DNA of 64,000 nucleotides from Aplectana chamaeleonis (Eukaryota > Nematoda > Chromadorea > Rhabditida > Cosmocercidae): positions 124,001-188,000 of the forward strand of contig JAPDOI010000136.1 in the NCBI GenBank assembly GCA_029168955.1. The letters are read 5' to 3'. The position numbers and the translations under genes were made by a program. A model generated the notes under the pieces. That model was given only the letters and a program-made list of their open reading frames with translations. It did no database searches and was not told the origin of the DNA. Of this stretch, positions 34,221 to 46,231 are shown in pieces. The first letter of the stretch is position 1. The number at the start of each line of letters is the position of its first letter.

Positions 34221-34688
34221 GGCCCGGATCATACTACCGTCGCGGCGATGCATGAGAAAAGGCAGTATCGATCAATCGCGGCGATATTGCGCTTCTGAGG
34301 GAATCGATTGTTTTGACGAGCAGAACAGCATATCGTTGAGTGAAATGGGATGATGTAAACATTTGAGATCGGTTGAAATCTACGTTTCCATTCACATCTA
34401 CAAAATATTGAGCAAATATGCATATCGCCGCGATGACATCGGCGCCGCTCTCCATTGGGCAACGTTGCAATAAAATCGCGGCGATATGCATATTTGCTGA
34501 AAATTTCTGCATTGCGGTTGAAAACGCCGGTGCCAATCATTCTCGCATGAATATCTCATCCCATTTAATCCCACGAACTGCCTTTGTGCTAATCAAAACA
34601 ATCGATTTCCTCTAAAGGGCAATATCGCCGCGATTGATCGATACCGCTGTTTTTCATGCATCGCCGCGACGGAAGTATGATCCCGGCC
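34221..34688. mobile_element. Large palindromic MITE, GGCCCGGATCATACT ends
   Basis: Nearly the whole 468 bp is a palindrome. GGCCCGGATCATACTACCGT and ACGGAAGTATGATCCCGGCC are the outer ends, GATCAATCGCGGCGATATTG and CAATATCGCCGCGATTGATC follow inside, and GCAAATATGCATATCGCCGC with its complement lies near the centre. TTT borders both ends (34,218-34,220 and 34,689-34,691). The AATCGATTGTTTTGA segments also pair. The ends match the PIF/Harbinger-like MITEs at 26.2 and 31.2 kb. Confidence 0.75.
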
Positions 34689-34691
34689 TTT

Positions 34692-35285
34692 GATGGGCAA
34701 GTGACGATCGCTCCGCGTCGATCGCATCGCGCTGCAATGGTCGTCACTAGAAGGCAAGCTGGTCGCTGGTTTTCTTCTGGTTTTTTTCATTAACACATTC
34801 AAATCTCACAATGAAAACATTTAATGGAGCTTATCAAGGACCGCTTGCACTGAAACAAACACGAAAAAACTGCTGCTATTTTCAGGGAAAAATTGATGTT
34901 GCCTGCTTACGTCAAATTGCGTACGCACGCGATTGCGCGTAATCGCCCAGCCTTCGCACAGTGTCCACACCTAAACCCCTACGCGATTTTCGCGTCGCAC
35001 TGACATATACCATCGCATCGCTCCGCGAAAACTATGTACGCCATCTGAGACACTCCGCGCTGGACGCTCACTCTCGTTCTTGGCTCCTCGTGTGGGTCTC
35101 CGTGCTCGCCGTTCACTCTCGCGCGGCGCGATGCATGCCGCCCCTGGATGGGCGACAAGCGCGTCGCGCACGCCCCGCGCGGTGAAAAGTTTCATATCCC
35201 ACCGCGCGCTTGCGGATAGGACTATGAAAGATGCTCAAGCAGCGTGCCGCCGCACTTCTGACCCAGACTAAGGGCGCCTGAGTGA
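34692..35285. other. GC-rich interval with a small hairpin
   Basis: GC content rises at 34,920-35,260. A small hairpin with TTTCATATCC and GGACTATGAAA ends lies at about 35,189-35,231 and echoes the TTTCATAGTCC hairpin near 33,769-33,831. Overlapping open frames exist on both strands but none carries a recognisable domain. Confidence 0.35.
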
Positions 35286-35953
35286 TATAAATCCAAATAA
35301 TTAGAAGATTCGAGTACTTGAGTATTCGATTCAACCAGAAGTTCCAATTTCTGATTTTTTCGAATGTTCGTTTCCCTTGGGAATTCCGATTCTTGCTTTT
35401 TTCAAACCTACAATTCATTCAAAAATTCAAATCATTCGGGTTTCGGAATATTCGGTTTGCTCGAAAAGCTTGAATATTGGATTTTCTGAACAGTCGGCCA
35501 ATTTTCTGTCACAAAATTCAAATTTCCGGCCACTGAAAAAAACGTGCAAAAAGTATTTATGATCTATTTGGAAATGTTCCGAAAAAATCTGATTTTTATT
35601 CGAGTATTTGGATATGTTTTCCAAGTATGCATTCGCCTCGAATAGAAGACAGGTTTTTAAATACAATCGTTCGTTCAAAAAAGAGGTCTTCGAATTTATC
35701 CACTCAATCCGAAATTTCAAAAAACGCGTCATTCGAGGATTGAATTCATCCAAAAATTCTGAAAATATCTGGTTGGAATTTATTCGCGCACTCGATAATT
35801 TTTAAGTGGTCACAATCGAAAATTTTATTCATCAGAACTTTTTCAATAGTGGCTCTCCGCATAATTCATTCATCTGAGGTGTTCTGAAAACGCGATATTT
35901 GAATTATTGTCTCATCTAAAACCTAACGACGATTGTCCATGTTTATTAATTAG
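35286..35953. other. AT-rich tract enriched in TTCGAA-like words
   Basis: Repeated ATTCGA/TTCGAA words give a simple-sequence appearance like that of 44,661-45,165. No tandem period and no gene. Confidence 0.4.
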
Positions 35954-36393
35954 AGACAGGGTTTGCGATAAAAACGGTTTTTGTGTTATCGTCATGAGAA
36001 AGTAGATCTGACAATCACGAATGGGAAAATAAGTGGAAAGTTGTAGAAAAAGTGCTCAGGAACAAGTTACTGCTTTGTCCGTCCGCCGTCAATTATCGAG
36101 ATTTCTATAAACGGCTGTTTTGTCAACATTTATTTTGCTTCTAAAATAATTTCTGAGCACTTCTGTAGACTACTGACTATTTTAAGAGCAAAATAAAAGG
36201 CGGATAAACATGCATCAATGAAAATCTCGTTAATTAGGGGACCGGCCAACACAGGTAATTAGCCATCACACCTTGTTGTTGAGCGTTTTTACCGCAAATT
36301 TCCGGTTTTTTTCACTTATTTTTCCTTTTGTGATGACCAAATCTACACTCTCATGAAGAGACCAATAAACCGTTTTCATCGCGAAGCCTGCCT
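35954..36393. mobile_element. TTAA-flanked MITE, AGGCAGGGTTCGCGATAAAA family, copy 1
   Basis: The left end AGACAGGGTTTGCGATAAAA and the right end TTTTCATCGCGAAGCCTGCC are inverted. TTAA follows on the right (36,394-36,397) and TTAG precedes on the left, a one-base decay. Copies at 48,821-49,247 and about 56,391-56,787 share interior landmarks such as TAAGTGGAAAGTTG, GCGGATAAACA and CTTTTGTGATGACCA. No coding capacity. Confidence 0.8.
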
Positions 36394-36397
36394 TTAA

Positions 36398-37109
36398 CTA
36401 TTGCATCAATAAAAGACCTAATGAGGAATGTGGAGAGTTTCTCCACTGTGATCTTCATAAAGTCTCTCAATGAATCTAAAACATGGGGTGAGTCCTTCAG
36501 AAATTTTCTAACAAATAAGTAAGTTCAAAAATATATCCTATCCTCGATTTAATTGTATTACGTGTGATCATTTGTACAAATATTCGAGCAATTATTCGAT
36601 TTCGAATTTGATATGGTTTTCAAGTAATATACCATACTTGTACAAATGAACAACTTTTTTTTCCCGAAGGGCAATATAAGCTGAATTGAGACACATATTC
36701 GAACAAATGGAATTTTAACCTAACCGAAAGCAAAGATATTTTTGAATTCCCGGAGGAATGGAACACTCGAGAGGCGAAAAATATGAAACCTCCACTAAGT
36801 CGGAAAGTAAAGCAGTAAAAAGTCACGACGGGACCGGATATTCAAAAAAGGATGTTTCAAGATTCCAAATAAACCTAGTGTTTGAAAAAATACGCATAAT
36901 AAAATCCCGAGAGTCAGTAAATTATAAGAATGCTTCAAAATTTCCTAGAACACTATGTATTATCCCATCCAATAAGGACTGATTTGCGTGTTATTGCACA
37001 AAAACAGATGTGTTTCACGAGAGGCAAAAAAACAAAAGCAGGTTCCTCAACTGCGAAACCGGCTAAATAATTCGCCAAGCATTCGGAGAATCGGACGATC
37101 AATGCTCAC
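36398..37109. other. AT-rich interval, nothing recognised
   Basis: No supported exon or element. Confidence 0.35.
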
Positions 37110-37275
37110 CAGCGATGGGATGTGTTGCCTTGTCAACCTGCTGTGAACCTGCTATCGACAGTTCGATAGCAGGTCGATAACAGGTTCATGTTTTTCTCCC
37201 GAAAGAACCTGCTATCGCCGGTTGCTCGAGAAAGAGGTGGGTCAACCTGCTGTCGACATTTGAGTTTGCCTGAGA
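37110..37275. mobile_element. TIR-like element, TCAACCTGCTGT ends
   Basis: The left side has TGTCAACCTGCTGTGAACCT, the right has GGTCAACCTGCTGTCGACAT followed by TTTGCCTGAG, and inside are inverted AACCTGCTATCG and CGATAGCAGG words. It is related to 21.1 and 32.3 kb. Boundaries are approximate. Confidence 0.45.
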
Positions 37276-37962
37276 ACGTGCGCATCGGTTTAGGGCGCGG
37301 ACGAGCTTACGCGTCCTGCTAGTTTCCGCAAACGCGCGAAAATGCCGAAATGTGCCCGAATCGATCAGGCTGGACGTGGCGAAGGCTTGGCAGTTTGCCA
37401 TCGAAAACTTCCGCGGCCCCAGAAGCTCCTCAAAACGAGGGGCGGAGCGAACTAAGCAGGCGCACTGGGCTAACGAAATCTTCATATCGCGACGGTTTTT
37501 ATCGATTTCTGACCCCTTTTGGCTGCTTTCTTTTACCTTTCCCCTTCCAGCAGAGTATTACACGACCATCTCTGTCACATTACTTCCTTATATTTGAACT
37601 ATAAATGGAGAGAGTAACACGACACCTACCGCGCTGGTAATTCACATGAACAGCCTCTTGATCCTTTATCAAGGTCGCGTTGGGCTGCGTATTGCTAGTC
37701 TCAAGTCCTCGAACGAGTCGATTGCTTTCCGTACTGTGTACGCGGTTCTGGTCTCTCTTTTTTAGGCATGCTGAAATTAAGGCTTCCACATTTTGACAAA
37801 TTCGTACTTCGTATAAATGATTCCACAGCGCCGCCCGTTAATGGACGGAATTCAAAAAATGGCTACAACCGTCGCAACAAACTCCCATGATTCTTCTCAA
37901 GATGCAGCTATAGGAAAACCCTCAGTACTTCTAAACTCATAGAGAAGACAAAACTACATTAC
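37276..37962. other. Interval with a weak coding signal
   Basis: Around 37,352-37,500 the plus strand has a frame reading PESIRLDVAKAWQFAIENFR, with composition typical of protein, but no splice sites or family could be assigned. The rest shows nothing. Confidence 0.25.
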
Positions 37963-38395
37963 CGCTCGTAGTATTCGGTCAGAAAGCGCGCGGGGACGCG
38001 CTTTTGCGTTTTCTTTGAATTACTTCCTTCAAAATCAATTTTTTTAGAATTCAAAAGTTATTCGAGATTGAGATGAGGAGGGCTATCCAACACAATTGCG
38101 CTTGCTAGGGGTGAAAATCAGTACAAAAGTGTGAAATGTGATTTCCAGACAGTTGTACAGTACACATAGCGAGGGGCAGTCACACTGTATTTGTGTTCTC
38201 TATGACACACTAAAGGTTTCACTCAAAACTCGTGTGTTTAACCTTAAACCCCAGCATACATCATACCGTTAGATAGCACGTTTCATCAGAATCTGAATAA
38301 TTTTTGAGGTTTGAAAAGGTTCAATGAGAGGGGAGTTATTAAGGTAGGACGCGGAAACGCGTCTCCGCGCGCTTTCCGACCAAGTTCTACGAGCG
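37963..38395. mobile_element. TIR element with CGCTCGTAG ends
   Basis: CGCTCGTAGTATTCGGTCAG followed by AAAGCGCGCGGGGACGCG at the left is mirrored at the right by CGCGTCTCCGCGCGCTTTCC followed by GACCAAGTTCTACGAGCG. The arms are about 40-50 bp around an AT-rich centre of about 330 bp. No clear target duplication. Confidence 0.6.
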
Positions 38396-38912
38396 TCGTT
38401 CGCGACTTTACCGGTCAAAGGGGATTCGATCGCGCGCGACAATCTACCTCCGCGACCCCGTTAGCTCACTTTGTAGACTAATTTGCATTTGTAGGCCTTA
38501 TCGTCCGTGTCGTCTATTTAGGGAGATGCTCTCAACGATTGGACGCAAATTCATTCGAGGAATAGCTATCATCCCCTGGTTTTCCCGCTTGCCATTTTCC
38601 TGCTAAGCAGCGACGCCGCTTCCTGGTTTTTTGACACGGATCATACGTTCGTTTATCCCCTCCCCTACTATCTCAGGTGTGAAGCTTGTTCGGCTAGTGG
38701 TTCGCAATTTTGGTGTTAATATCCAGTCTGTTCCAAGAAGGCGCTCTTTTCAGCTATACCACCGCGTTACAGCTGCACTCCATTTCTACTGACTTCTGAT
38801 ATTTGTGCACAATTAGAAGTTGCACCGTCGATATGCGCCGATTCAGAAGAACGGGATCAAGTGACGGCTGTGACTTACGGACTGTTGTCCGCAGTGATAG
38901 CTGAACACCGTC
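38396..38912. other. Interval downstream of the small membrane-protein frame
   Basis: Unique sequence with no feature I can support. Confidence 0.3.
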
Positions 38913-39173
38913 TCAAAACAAAGGCTCATTCTTTACTTCATTAGTACCTTGGCACAAAATGCAGAGCAATATAGCCAGAAGAATCAACGCGACCAGTATC
39001 AGTAACAAAATTGTGTAGTCAGCAGTCGCCACTTTGGATCCATTCCGAACTCGCTGACGTTGTGATCCAGCTACGAGTGTGGACCAATCTGAAGCATGAC
39101 GTTGTGAGTAGCAGCATACTGGTCGCTTAGACAGTAATGCCGGTTTTAACACAGATTTTTTAGCAAATCTCAT
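38913..39173 (-). CDS. Possible small single-pass membrane protein
   Basis: An 86-codon minus-strand frame starts at the ATG of MRFAKKSVLKPALLSK. It has a basic, polar N-terminal half (residues 1-50), one strong hydrophobic helix at about residues 52-72 (YTILLLILVALILLAILLCI), and a short acidic tail ending NEVKNEPLF. This reads like a type II or tail-anchored micro-membrane protein. No family is recognised. It lies apart from the surrounding MITEs. Chance cannot be excluded for 86 codons, and a splice site inside would change the model. Confidence 0.35.
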   Translation of the reverse strand: MRFAKKSVLKPALLSKRPVCCYSQRHASDWSTLVAGSQRQRVRNGSKVATADYTILLLILVALILLAILLCILCQGTNEVKNEPLF

Positions 39174-39305
39174 AGTGTTTTCTAGTTTGAAGTTCGTTTC
39201 CTAAAGTGCGCCCGAATGCGAATTTCTGTCCACGCGGTCGGCATGTCTCATCTAGCGTTTCCGGCCGGGTTTACCCGCCCGGAAAATAGCTGCCTGCAGC
39301 TGTAA

Positions 39306-39442
39306 GGCCCTAGTTATACATCAGCGTTTCGCTGCCGCTGGTTTTTGACGGACGTCTACGATTGGTCAGATTTCGAAATTGACCAATAGCAAACATGCCG
39401 CGGAAGCCAGCGGAGGCGAAACGCTGGTGTATAACTTGGGCC
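39306..39442. mobile_element. PIF/Harbinger-like MITE, TAA duplication, 137 bp
   Basis: GGCCCTAGTTATACATCAGC and GCTGGTGTATAACTTGGGCC are inverted ends, continued by GTTTCGCTGCCGCTGG and CCAGCGGAGGCGAAAC. TAA stands outside both ends (39,303-39,305 and 39,443-39,445). The compact size, GGCC ends and TAA duplication fit PIF/Harbinger MITEs. Confidence 0.85.
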
Positions 39443-39445
39443 TAA

Positions 39446-39775
39446 CCATATGCTTTTTTCCGTCTTCTGTTCTGTTTTCCCACACATCTACGTGAGCTCT
39501 TGGTATGACGTGTTTTTTATGATTATTTGTGAGATTTCGCTGGACAACGTTGAGATTGACCCTTTTTTCGTGAAGGAGGGGGGGCATTTTGTTTTTATCT
39601 GATCATTTTCGTTTAAGATTTGTTCGGTTTACTTTTTACATTTCAACATAAGATTGATCAATTCGTTCGGTAGTTTTTTTTGCCTCCTAAGCCCTCTCTG
39701 GCTCCTAAAAATTCCGAAATTTGAGGGACTCAATTCATCCTATTGTGATGAAGGAGCCCGCTTTCAATTTACACC
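39446..39775. other. Interval without recognised features
   Basis: No exon, repeat or RNA structure supported. Confidence 0.3.
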
Positions 39776-39779
39776 TTAA

Positions 39780-40248
39780 AGGCAAAGTCCAACCTCAGAG
39801 GTAGTTTTTGATATTTTGATCCGGTCGCCGTGTATAGCAACCCTGCCAAGCGCGAAATCTCAATTCGCTCAAATAAGCGAGAAAAAGCTAGGAGAAAGTC
39901 GGCCACGCCCCCTTGAAAGAAAAAATGGGTAACGCCCACCGCCAGGTTTCCGACCTCTATAGGGTAGAGACGCGCGAATGATTTTATTCAAATCCTATGT
40001 TCTTCGATTTGTTTTCGGTCTGGCTTTATATTATGGCCTGCTTCAGAACGATGGCTGCGAATATCGAGGAAATACAGCCTCGAGACAACTCGTCCGCGAA
40101 CTTCTAGCCGTTCAAAATTGAAATTTGAGCCATAACTTCGTTCGCAGGGAGTTCTGAGCGATTCTGGAGACACCATTGTGATCACCGTGAAATTTTCTCT
40201 AAGATAGGCAGAAAAATGAAAAATCGATCCTGGGGTTGGACCGTGTCT
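39780..40248. mobile_element. TTAA-flanked MITE, AGGCACAGTCCAA family, copy 2
   Basis: The ends AGGCAAAGTCCAACCTCAG and GGGGTTGGACCGTGTCT are inverted and bordered by TTAA (39,776-39,779 and 40,249-40,252). The interior is diverged from the 19.8- and 57.6-kb copies. Confidence 0.8.
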
Positions 40249-40252
40249 TTAA

Positions 40253-41167
40253 ATAGTACTGTTCATCAGAGGCAGTGTTCACGACTACTTTTGTTCTTGA
40301 GTCTCCCATTTGAAACTATGCGTTAGGGTTTACGAAAATCATGAAGAAACAACGAAAATCAATAAAACGGCTTATTCCATCGAATTAATTTCCTAGCCTG
40401 AACTAGTTCTTCGTAAGAATAAACGAGTTCCCGGTGGTTGTGATCTGTAAACTGTGGGGTAAATGGAGAATGCAAGAATATATTATGAAAAACAGCAATA
40501 GTTACAAAGAAGGGATAGAGCAATAGAGAGTAGAGGTATTAAAATGACGGGTTCGCAAGAGATTTCATTGTCACAGCAAGTCCCTCTGAGGATAAAGAGG
40601 CGTGGTGAGAGTACAGCTTTTTATGTACTTTCGGCGCGTTTTCCCAATTTCCTCGTCATTTCGGCTTTACCCGTACACCGAGTAATCATCATGAACACTG
40701 CCTTTCACATAGTTACTTTCTCTCCCAATGCTTAGTTATTGAGCTTAACTAGTATCTACTAACAAGTTTCGTGAAAATCACCTTCCACGACAACCCTCTA
40801 CTCAATTTTGACGACCGTGTCCATTTCTAACTCAGTTTCATCTCGCATTCAAACTTTAAAACAACTTTGGTTTCAGTATTAGTTAGTCCATTGCTCCCAT
40901 ATCTAGGGCTTAGAGTTGGGTTGAGTTATCCGTCAGATTTTTTTGCGAGTTTCTTGTCGCGAAAGAATGCTTTGAGTTCACATAATTTCGCATTTCTCAG
41001 GGTCAAAAGAGGGTCTAGTTGTAAGAGACTAAAACACAGTGAACAGATTAATTCGTCCAGAATAACTACAAAATGCAAGATGAAATCTCAAACGAAATAA
41101 TGAAACAAGAAAAAACAAAATTCCTATCTACCAAAACCTCTTGAATAATATTGATCATATTGAGCCC
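40253..41167. other. AT-rich interval with a decayed MITE end
   Basis: AGGCAGTGTTCACGAC (about 40,268) is an isolated end of the AGGCAGTGTTCACG family. Beyond it no exon or element could be supported. Confidence 0.4.
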
Positions 41168-41169
41168 TA

Positions 41170-41820
41170 CTCAGATATTTGTGGGGAAGTTCCCGAGGAC
41201 AATAGACCTGATTTGGTCGCTATCACTCGGTCGAGGGGAGAAGAGCGAGACGTACCCCCGGAAGGGGACGTCTCGCCCCTCTCCCCTCGAATTATACACA
41301 ACGATAAGACGTTCGAAACAGTCGACTTTGGGGAGAACAAGGGAAGTTTGCTTCACGGTTGTTCCGATGGCCTCCCCCCGAGCATGATGAACGAGAAGAC
41401 AAAGCCGGTGTGTATACGATGATGCAACCGGGCTAGTCGCGAGATGGTCTCGCACTTCGCAAGTTGAGGGAGCAGACCTGTCACTTGATGGCGGTGTAAG
41501 GTACCTCTGTCCAGATTACCAGGGGAGATAACAAGCTTCATCGTAACCTTTCGACAAGGTGAATATTTTTGGCTCTATTCCTGCGAATTCGAAGAACAGG
41601 AAACTGTTGAAAACGACGAGTTTCGACCAGCCGGCTTTCGATAAATCAATGACCAATGGGTGTTGGGTTGCGACAGCTTGGGGAAGACTGGCGATCGGGA
41701 GAACAAGGGAAGACCTGCTAGCCGGAGGTCCCTCCGCCTCCCCTCGATTCGGGGGGTTCCCTAGTTGTTTCGAGGGAAGTTCTGCTGTCGTTCTCGGGAA
41801 CTTCCCCACGAATTTCTGAG
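41170..41820. mobile_element. TA-flanked TIR element, CTCAGATATTTGTGGGG family, copy 1
   Basis: The ends CTCAGATATTTGTGGGGAAG and (reverse) CTCAGAAATTCGTGGGGAAG are inverted over about 28 bp and flanked by TA (41,168-41,169 and 41,821-41,822). Subterminal words include CTCTCCCCTCGAATTATACA. A homologous copy in the opposite orientation is at 55,090-55,776. The 651 bp hold no transposase. The right end abuts the 5' end of the RTE-type retrotransposon. Confidence 0.85.
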
Positions 41821-42089
41821 TATATATAACGGTGGTGCAGTCCGCTCCTCCACGTTGGTGCCACTGGAAACTCCTCGACTCTGTCGAGGCGAGCTGAACG
41901 CGGACTTTCGCGTTCCGGCGACAGAACCGGGCGCATCGCCCGTGCGACAGGTTGGCCGATGGAGATCATTGCCACACCACATGTCCTGGTGCTAAAGGTT
42001 CCCCTCAAAGCTACGGCGTCCGAGGTAACCGACGCCCACTTGCGAAGCTCGGTGAGCGGTGGAAGTATGCTAGAGTCTCCGAAGCAAGG

Positions 42090-43530
42090 ATGGCAGCCAA
42101 GCTAGTCCAAAAGTTCTTTAACGTTTCCAAGACTCGCATTGCAATGCTGAATGTCGGCTCGTTGTCAGGTCGCTTGAGCGGCTTGGCTGTCGCTCTGGAG
42201 CGTAGACGTATTGATCTCTGTGCAGTGCAAGATACAAGATGGTAGGGTAGTAAGTGCGAGGACATTGGCAGAGGCTTCAAAGTCCTGCATTATGGAAGCC
42301 CTTGAACCACGAACGGCGTTGGGATTCTTGTGTCTGAACGCTTCCGTGACGCAATTGCTGAAGTGCACCGCTTTGACGGCCGTTTGACGAAGATAATTAT
42401 CGCCTGCGAGGAACAGCGCATTCATTTCTTCTCGGTATATGCCCCGCAGACGGGTTGTTCGAACCGAGCGGAGGATGATTTCTGAATGATGCTTGATGAG
42501 AAGACTGCGGGATACCGCTAGAAGATATGATTGTTGTTGCGGGAGATATGAACGGCTACGTCGTAGAGACAAGCCAAGGCTATAGGTGCCACAGAGGGTT
42601 CGGTTACGCGCCACGGAACATTGATGGCGAAAGTATTCTCGAATACTCGCATAACCTTGTCGCCGTTAACACAAAGTTCCGAAAGCGCCAGTCTCACCCT
42701 GTCATTTAGTACAGTGACAACAACATGACGCAGATTGACTTTGTGCTTGTCCGACATCGCGATGGAAAGATGGTTTCCGATGCGAAAGTAATGCCATATG
42801 AGACAGTTTCAACACATCACCAGAAGCTGATATGCACGATGAAGATCTTGCCACCGAAAGGTAAGACCTACGAGCGGTGGCGTACCATTCCGAATAAAGT
42901 AGTGGCGCCTGAAGGAGAAGGAATCTGACGTGTTCTCACGTGTTCACCTACCACCGGTCACGAGTGTGGGCGAAACATGGCAGAAGGCAACCGGAACGAT
43001 GCTAGAGTTGGCGCGCTCTGAACTTGGTGGCACTAAACCCGGCCGGCGGAAAATCGATAAACAAACGTGGCTCTGGACAGACGAAGTACGGATGAAGGTA
43101 CAAGAGAAGAAGAACGTCTATCACGCTTCTCTTGCTAACAAGGCGGCCGAAAACTGGCAGAAATACCGCAAAGCGAAGAAGTCTGCGAAGCAAGCCGTGG
43201 CGAAAGCGAAGACCGCGCACTACGGAGAGTTGTATTGGAAGCTGGATTCGCGCGATGGTGAGCGCCTTGTGTACCGACTTGCCAAGTCTCGTCAACGTGG
43301 AAGGGATGGCATAGAGAAATTCTATGGCATCATTGATGAGAATGGTCAGCTGCACCGTGTAGAGGTTATGAGGAGATGGCGGGAATATTTCGAGAAGATC
43401 TTGACTAAAGAGTTTCCTCATCCTCCTATTCCTGAATCCACACCCACGAGCGGCCCTGTCCAAAATCACTGTCGAGGAAGTTCAGACCGCATAAACACGT
43501 ATGAGGCCGGGAAAAGCGACGGGTCCCGAT
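42090..43530 (+). pseudogene. RTE endonuclease and linker region, broken
   Basis: It begins with FFNVSKTRIAMLNVGSLSGR and RRRIDLCAVQDTRW, the first catalytic block of an APE-type endonuclease. It continues with GVGILVSERFRDAIAEVHRF, IIIACEEQRIHFFSVYAPQ, IVVAGDMNGYVVE and MTQIDFVLVRHRDGK, all in the order of RTE-1-like proteins. In-frame stops occur after DTRW (42,243), after YGSP (about 42,304), after DDF (about 42,482) and before the FVLVRHR block (about 42,707), with a frameshift before 42,527. The charged linker (WLWTDEVRMKVQEKKNVYHA) is open from 42,930. The last codons read MRPGKATGPD before the hAT-type insertion. Confidence 0.85.
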
Positions 43531-44165
43531 CAGGGGTGTGCGGAAATTTTTTAGAAAATTTCAGAAAACAGAAAACAGAAAATCGAGTTTGTCAGAAAAC
43601 AGAAATCAGAAAACAGAAAGGCCAAAACGGCCAGAAAACAGAAAACAGAAATCAGAAAACAGAAAAATTTCAGAAAAAATACTCATTGCGTTTTAAAAAA
43701 AATTTTCAAGCGGAGAGAGGATGTAATTCTGAACACTTTTGCCATACTTAAAATATAATATCCACGGAACTGCACAGATCACCTGTAAGGCATTGGTAGT
43801 AGCAATGTCGCGTCAATGACGGATATAAGGTCATTAAAGACACGCTGATAGTCTTGGCCGAGAAATAGGCTCAACAACTGATCCTGTCGAGCAGATTCTC
43901 GAGTATTTCTTGATTATTCCTTGGCTGCTAGGTGGCTGCGACCATGTTGTTCGCGGAATAATCGAGGAATAACCGAGAAAACATGGGTGGTTGAACCGAC
44001 GGCGGTGTTGACATCCAAATCTGACTCAGCAATGCGTCTTACACTCCCCTTTGAGAGCATTCTTTCGCGGCTGTTTCTCGACGACCATTATTTGACGCCT
44101 ATTTTGCGGCAACCAGCTATTTTCTGAACACGACCTTGTTCTCGGCTACTGCCTCAGACAATGGG

Positions 44166-44660
44166 GTGGACCGACCGCGGGCGAAAAATCGCGCTTCGTA
44201 CCTACCGCGTGCCACTATCGTACTGACCGCGGGCAAAAAATGCATTTCGTGCCGAACGCGCGCATTCGCGTACTGACCGCGCGAGCGAAATAGTGCACGC
44301 GGTCGATACGCCTGAGCTCCGTACCAACCGCTGGCGAAACTCCATAGAGGCGTACTGACCGCGAGCATCCATCTTCGCGCGCGGTCAGTACGAAATATGA
44401 CTTTTCGCTTCGGTCGGTACGTGAGCACACGCGGTCAGTACGTATGTGCTCACGTTCGGTACGCAACCGTCCGCGTTCAGCACGCAAGAAAACTGGTCGG
44501 TGAGGTCGTTCTTTCAGTTCGCGCGGTCGGTACGCAATTTCTCGCGTTCAGTACGCAAGTGCCCGCGTTCAGTACGCAAGCAAACTGCTCTTTGAGATTG
44601 GTTTGTCGGTCTGCGCGGTCGGTACGCAAGTGTTCTCGTTCAGTACGCAATCGCCTGCGA
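44166..44660. repeat. 21-bp-type GC-rich repeat array, left copy
   Basis: Many degenerate copies of GCGGTCAGTACGCAAGTGCC- or GCGTTCAGTACGCAAG-like units, spaced about 19-22 bp with irregular gaps. It is the inverted counterpart of the array at 48,040-48,550. Confidence 0.8.
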
Positions 44661-45165
44661 AAAAATTGTTGAAAATTTTTTTCGAACGAACGAGAAGTGA
44701 GAAAAATTCGTTCGAAAAAAATTGAACGAACAAAAATCGAAAAAAAAACCCGTTCGACGAAAGTCCGAACGAATCCAAACTTTTAAAAAATTTGTTCGAA
44801 AAAGTTTGAACGAACGAAATCCAAAAACCTTTCGAAATTTCGGAGGTCGAACGAACGAATTTCGAAATTTATCGAAATTTTGATTTTTTTTTCGAAATTC
44901 GTGCGAAATTTCGCACTTTTTCGAAATTCGTTCAAAATTTCGCATTTTCTTCGAAATTTCGAATTTTTTTCGAAATTTATTCGAATAAAATCTCGAACAA
45001 GCAAATCTCGAGAGCCTTTCAGAAGTTGGGCTTTCAAACGAAGGATTTTTGAAACTAATCGAAATTTTGATTGTTTTCGAAGCTCGTTTTAAATTTCGAA
45101 TTTTTTCAAATTTCATTCGAAGTTTAGGATTTCTTTAGACTTCGAAATTTTGGATCCTTTAGCGA
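44661..45165. repeat. Low-complexity TTCGAAATTT-rich tract
   Basis: A dense run of self-complementary TTCGAAATTTCG words forms many potential small hairpins. A related tract lies at 45,430-45,670. Open frames rich in F, R, S, K and N arise from this composition and are not genes. Confidence 0.8.
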
Positions 45166-46231
45166 ATGACTGTTTCACACGCGTTCGATTTCTACTCAAG
45201 TCGCAAGCATGTAAAGCCTTTCTCCCTCATTTCAAGCACTTCGAAATGGTGCTTATCGGGCCTATCCTGTCGAAGTCTCCTAATCAGTGCTATATTTTGC
45301 CATGACCGACCGCTCCACTGCTTGCTCCTCCCGAACTCATGTGAGCGAAAAAGGCTTTATATCCCCGGTCCCAGACATAACTATTTGAGCCGACGGGTTG
45401 CTCGCTCACGCCCAGGACAATTCGTTCCAAGGAATAACGAAACAGCGTAATCTAAGGTTTAAGGAACGATTTGAAAATCGAAAGAATTTTGGGAAAAAAA
45501 TTGAAAATTTTGATTTCGAACGAACGGAAATTGAAGAAATTTTGTTCGACGAAGTTTCGAACAAAGAAAATTTCGAAAAAATCCGTTCGTCAAAGTTTAG
45601 AAAGAACGGAAACGAAGGAAACCAATTCGAAAAATCTTTCGAGAAATTTTCTAAATTTTCGCTCGTATACAAATATACTCCCTGGGGTCATATGCTCCGA
45701 ACTGCCCTCTGAGGAATCCCTGAGAAAACGGCAGGAATGATACCACGCGCGGCGAGGAAACAGTCTGACTTCTTCCCGGTAGAACGTTATCATCTGTGAC
45801 AGTCATAGCAATGCAATGTTGAGCATTGTCTCGTATCGATCAGATTCCCCCCGACTCCCTCAGCATCCCCCAGCACTCTTTGAATAATTTGAGAGGATTT
45901 ACTCCTTTCTCAATTTTTTGTTAATTTTTCTCTTGTTGAATCATTCTGGTGTTGTAGTTTATTGTGATTGATTAATAATATTCATTTCACTTGGTTTCCT
46001 CACAGTTTAAGGTTGTTAAAGCATTTGAGCCCCCAATTTCGAAGTTCTGGTTCTGCAGATAGTTTTTTTTTGGTTGAACTCGATTTTTGTTGAAACGCTT
46101 TCAGACTTGCTGTGAAATTTTTTGCGACATTTAGCTGATGGCAGCAGCTTCTATTGTTAGTATTCACCTAGTTTTACTTTCTTGCAGTACAAATCGGAGT
46201 TATTATCACGGAAAAAGGTTTCATTATTTAT
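45166..46231. other. Interior of the 4.4-kb element, little recognised
   Basis: It contains a second TTCGAA-rich tract (45,430-45,670) and otherwise AT-rich sequence without a supported gene. Confidence 0.4.

Noticed and set aside
44640..45116. Phenylalanine/arginine/serine-rich frame as a gene
   Set aside because: It arises from the TTCGAAATTT simple-sequence tract.
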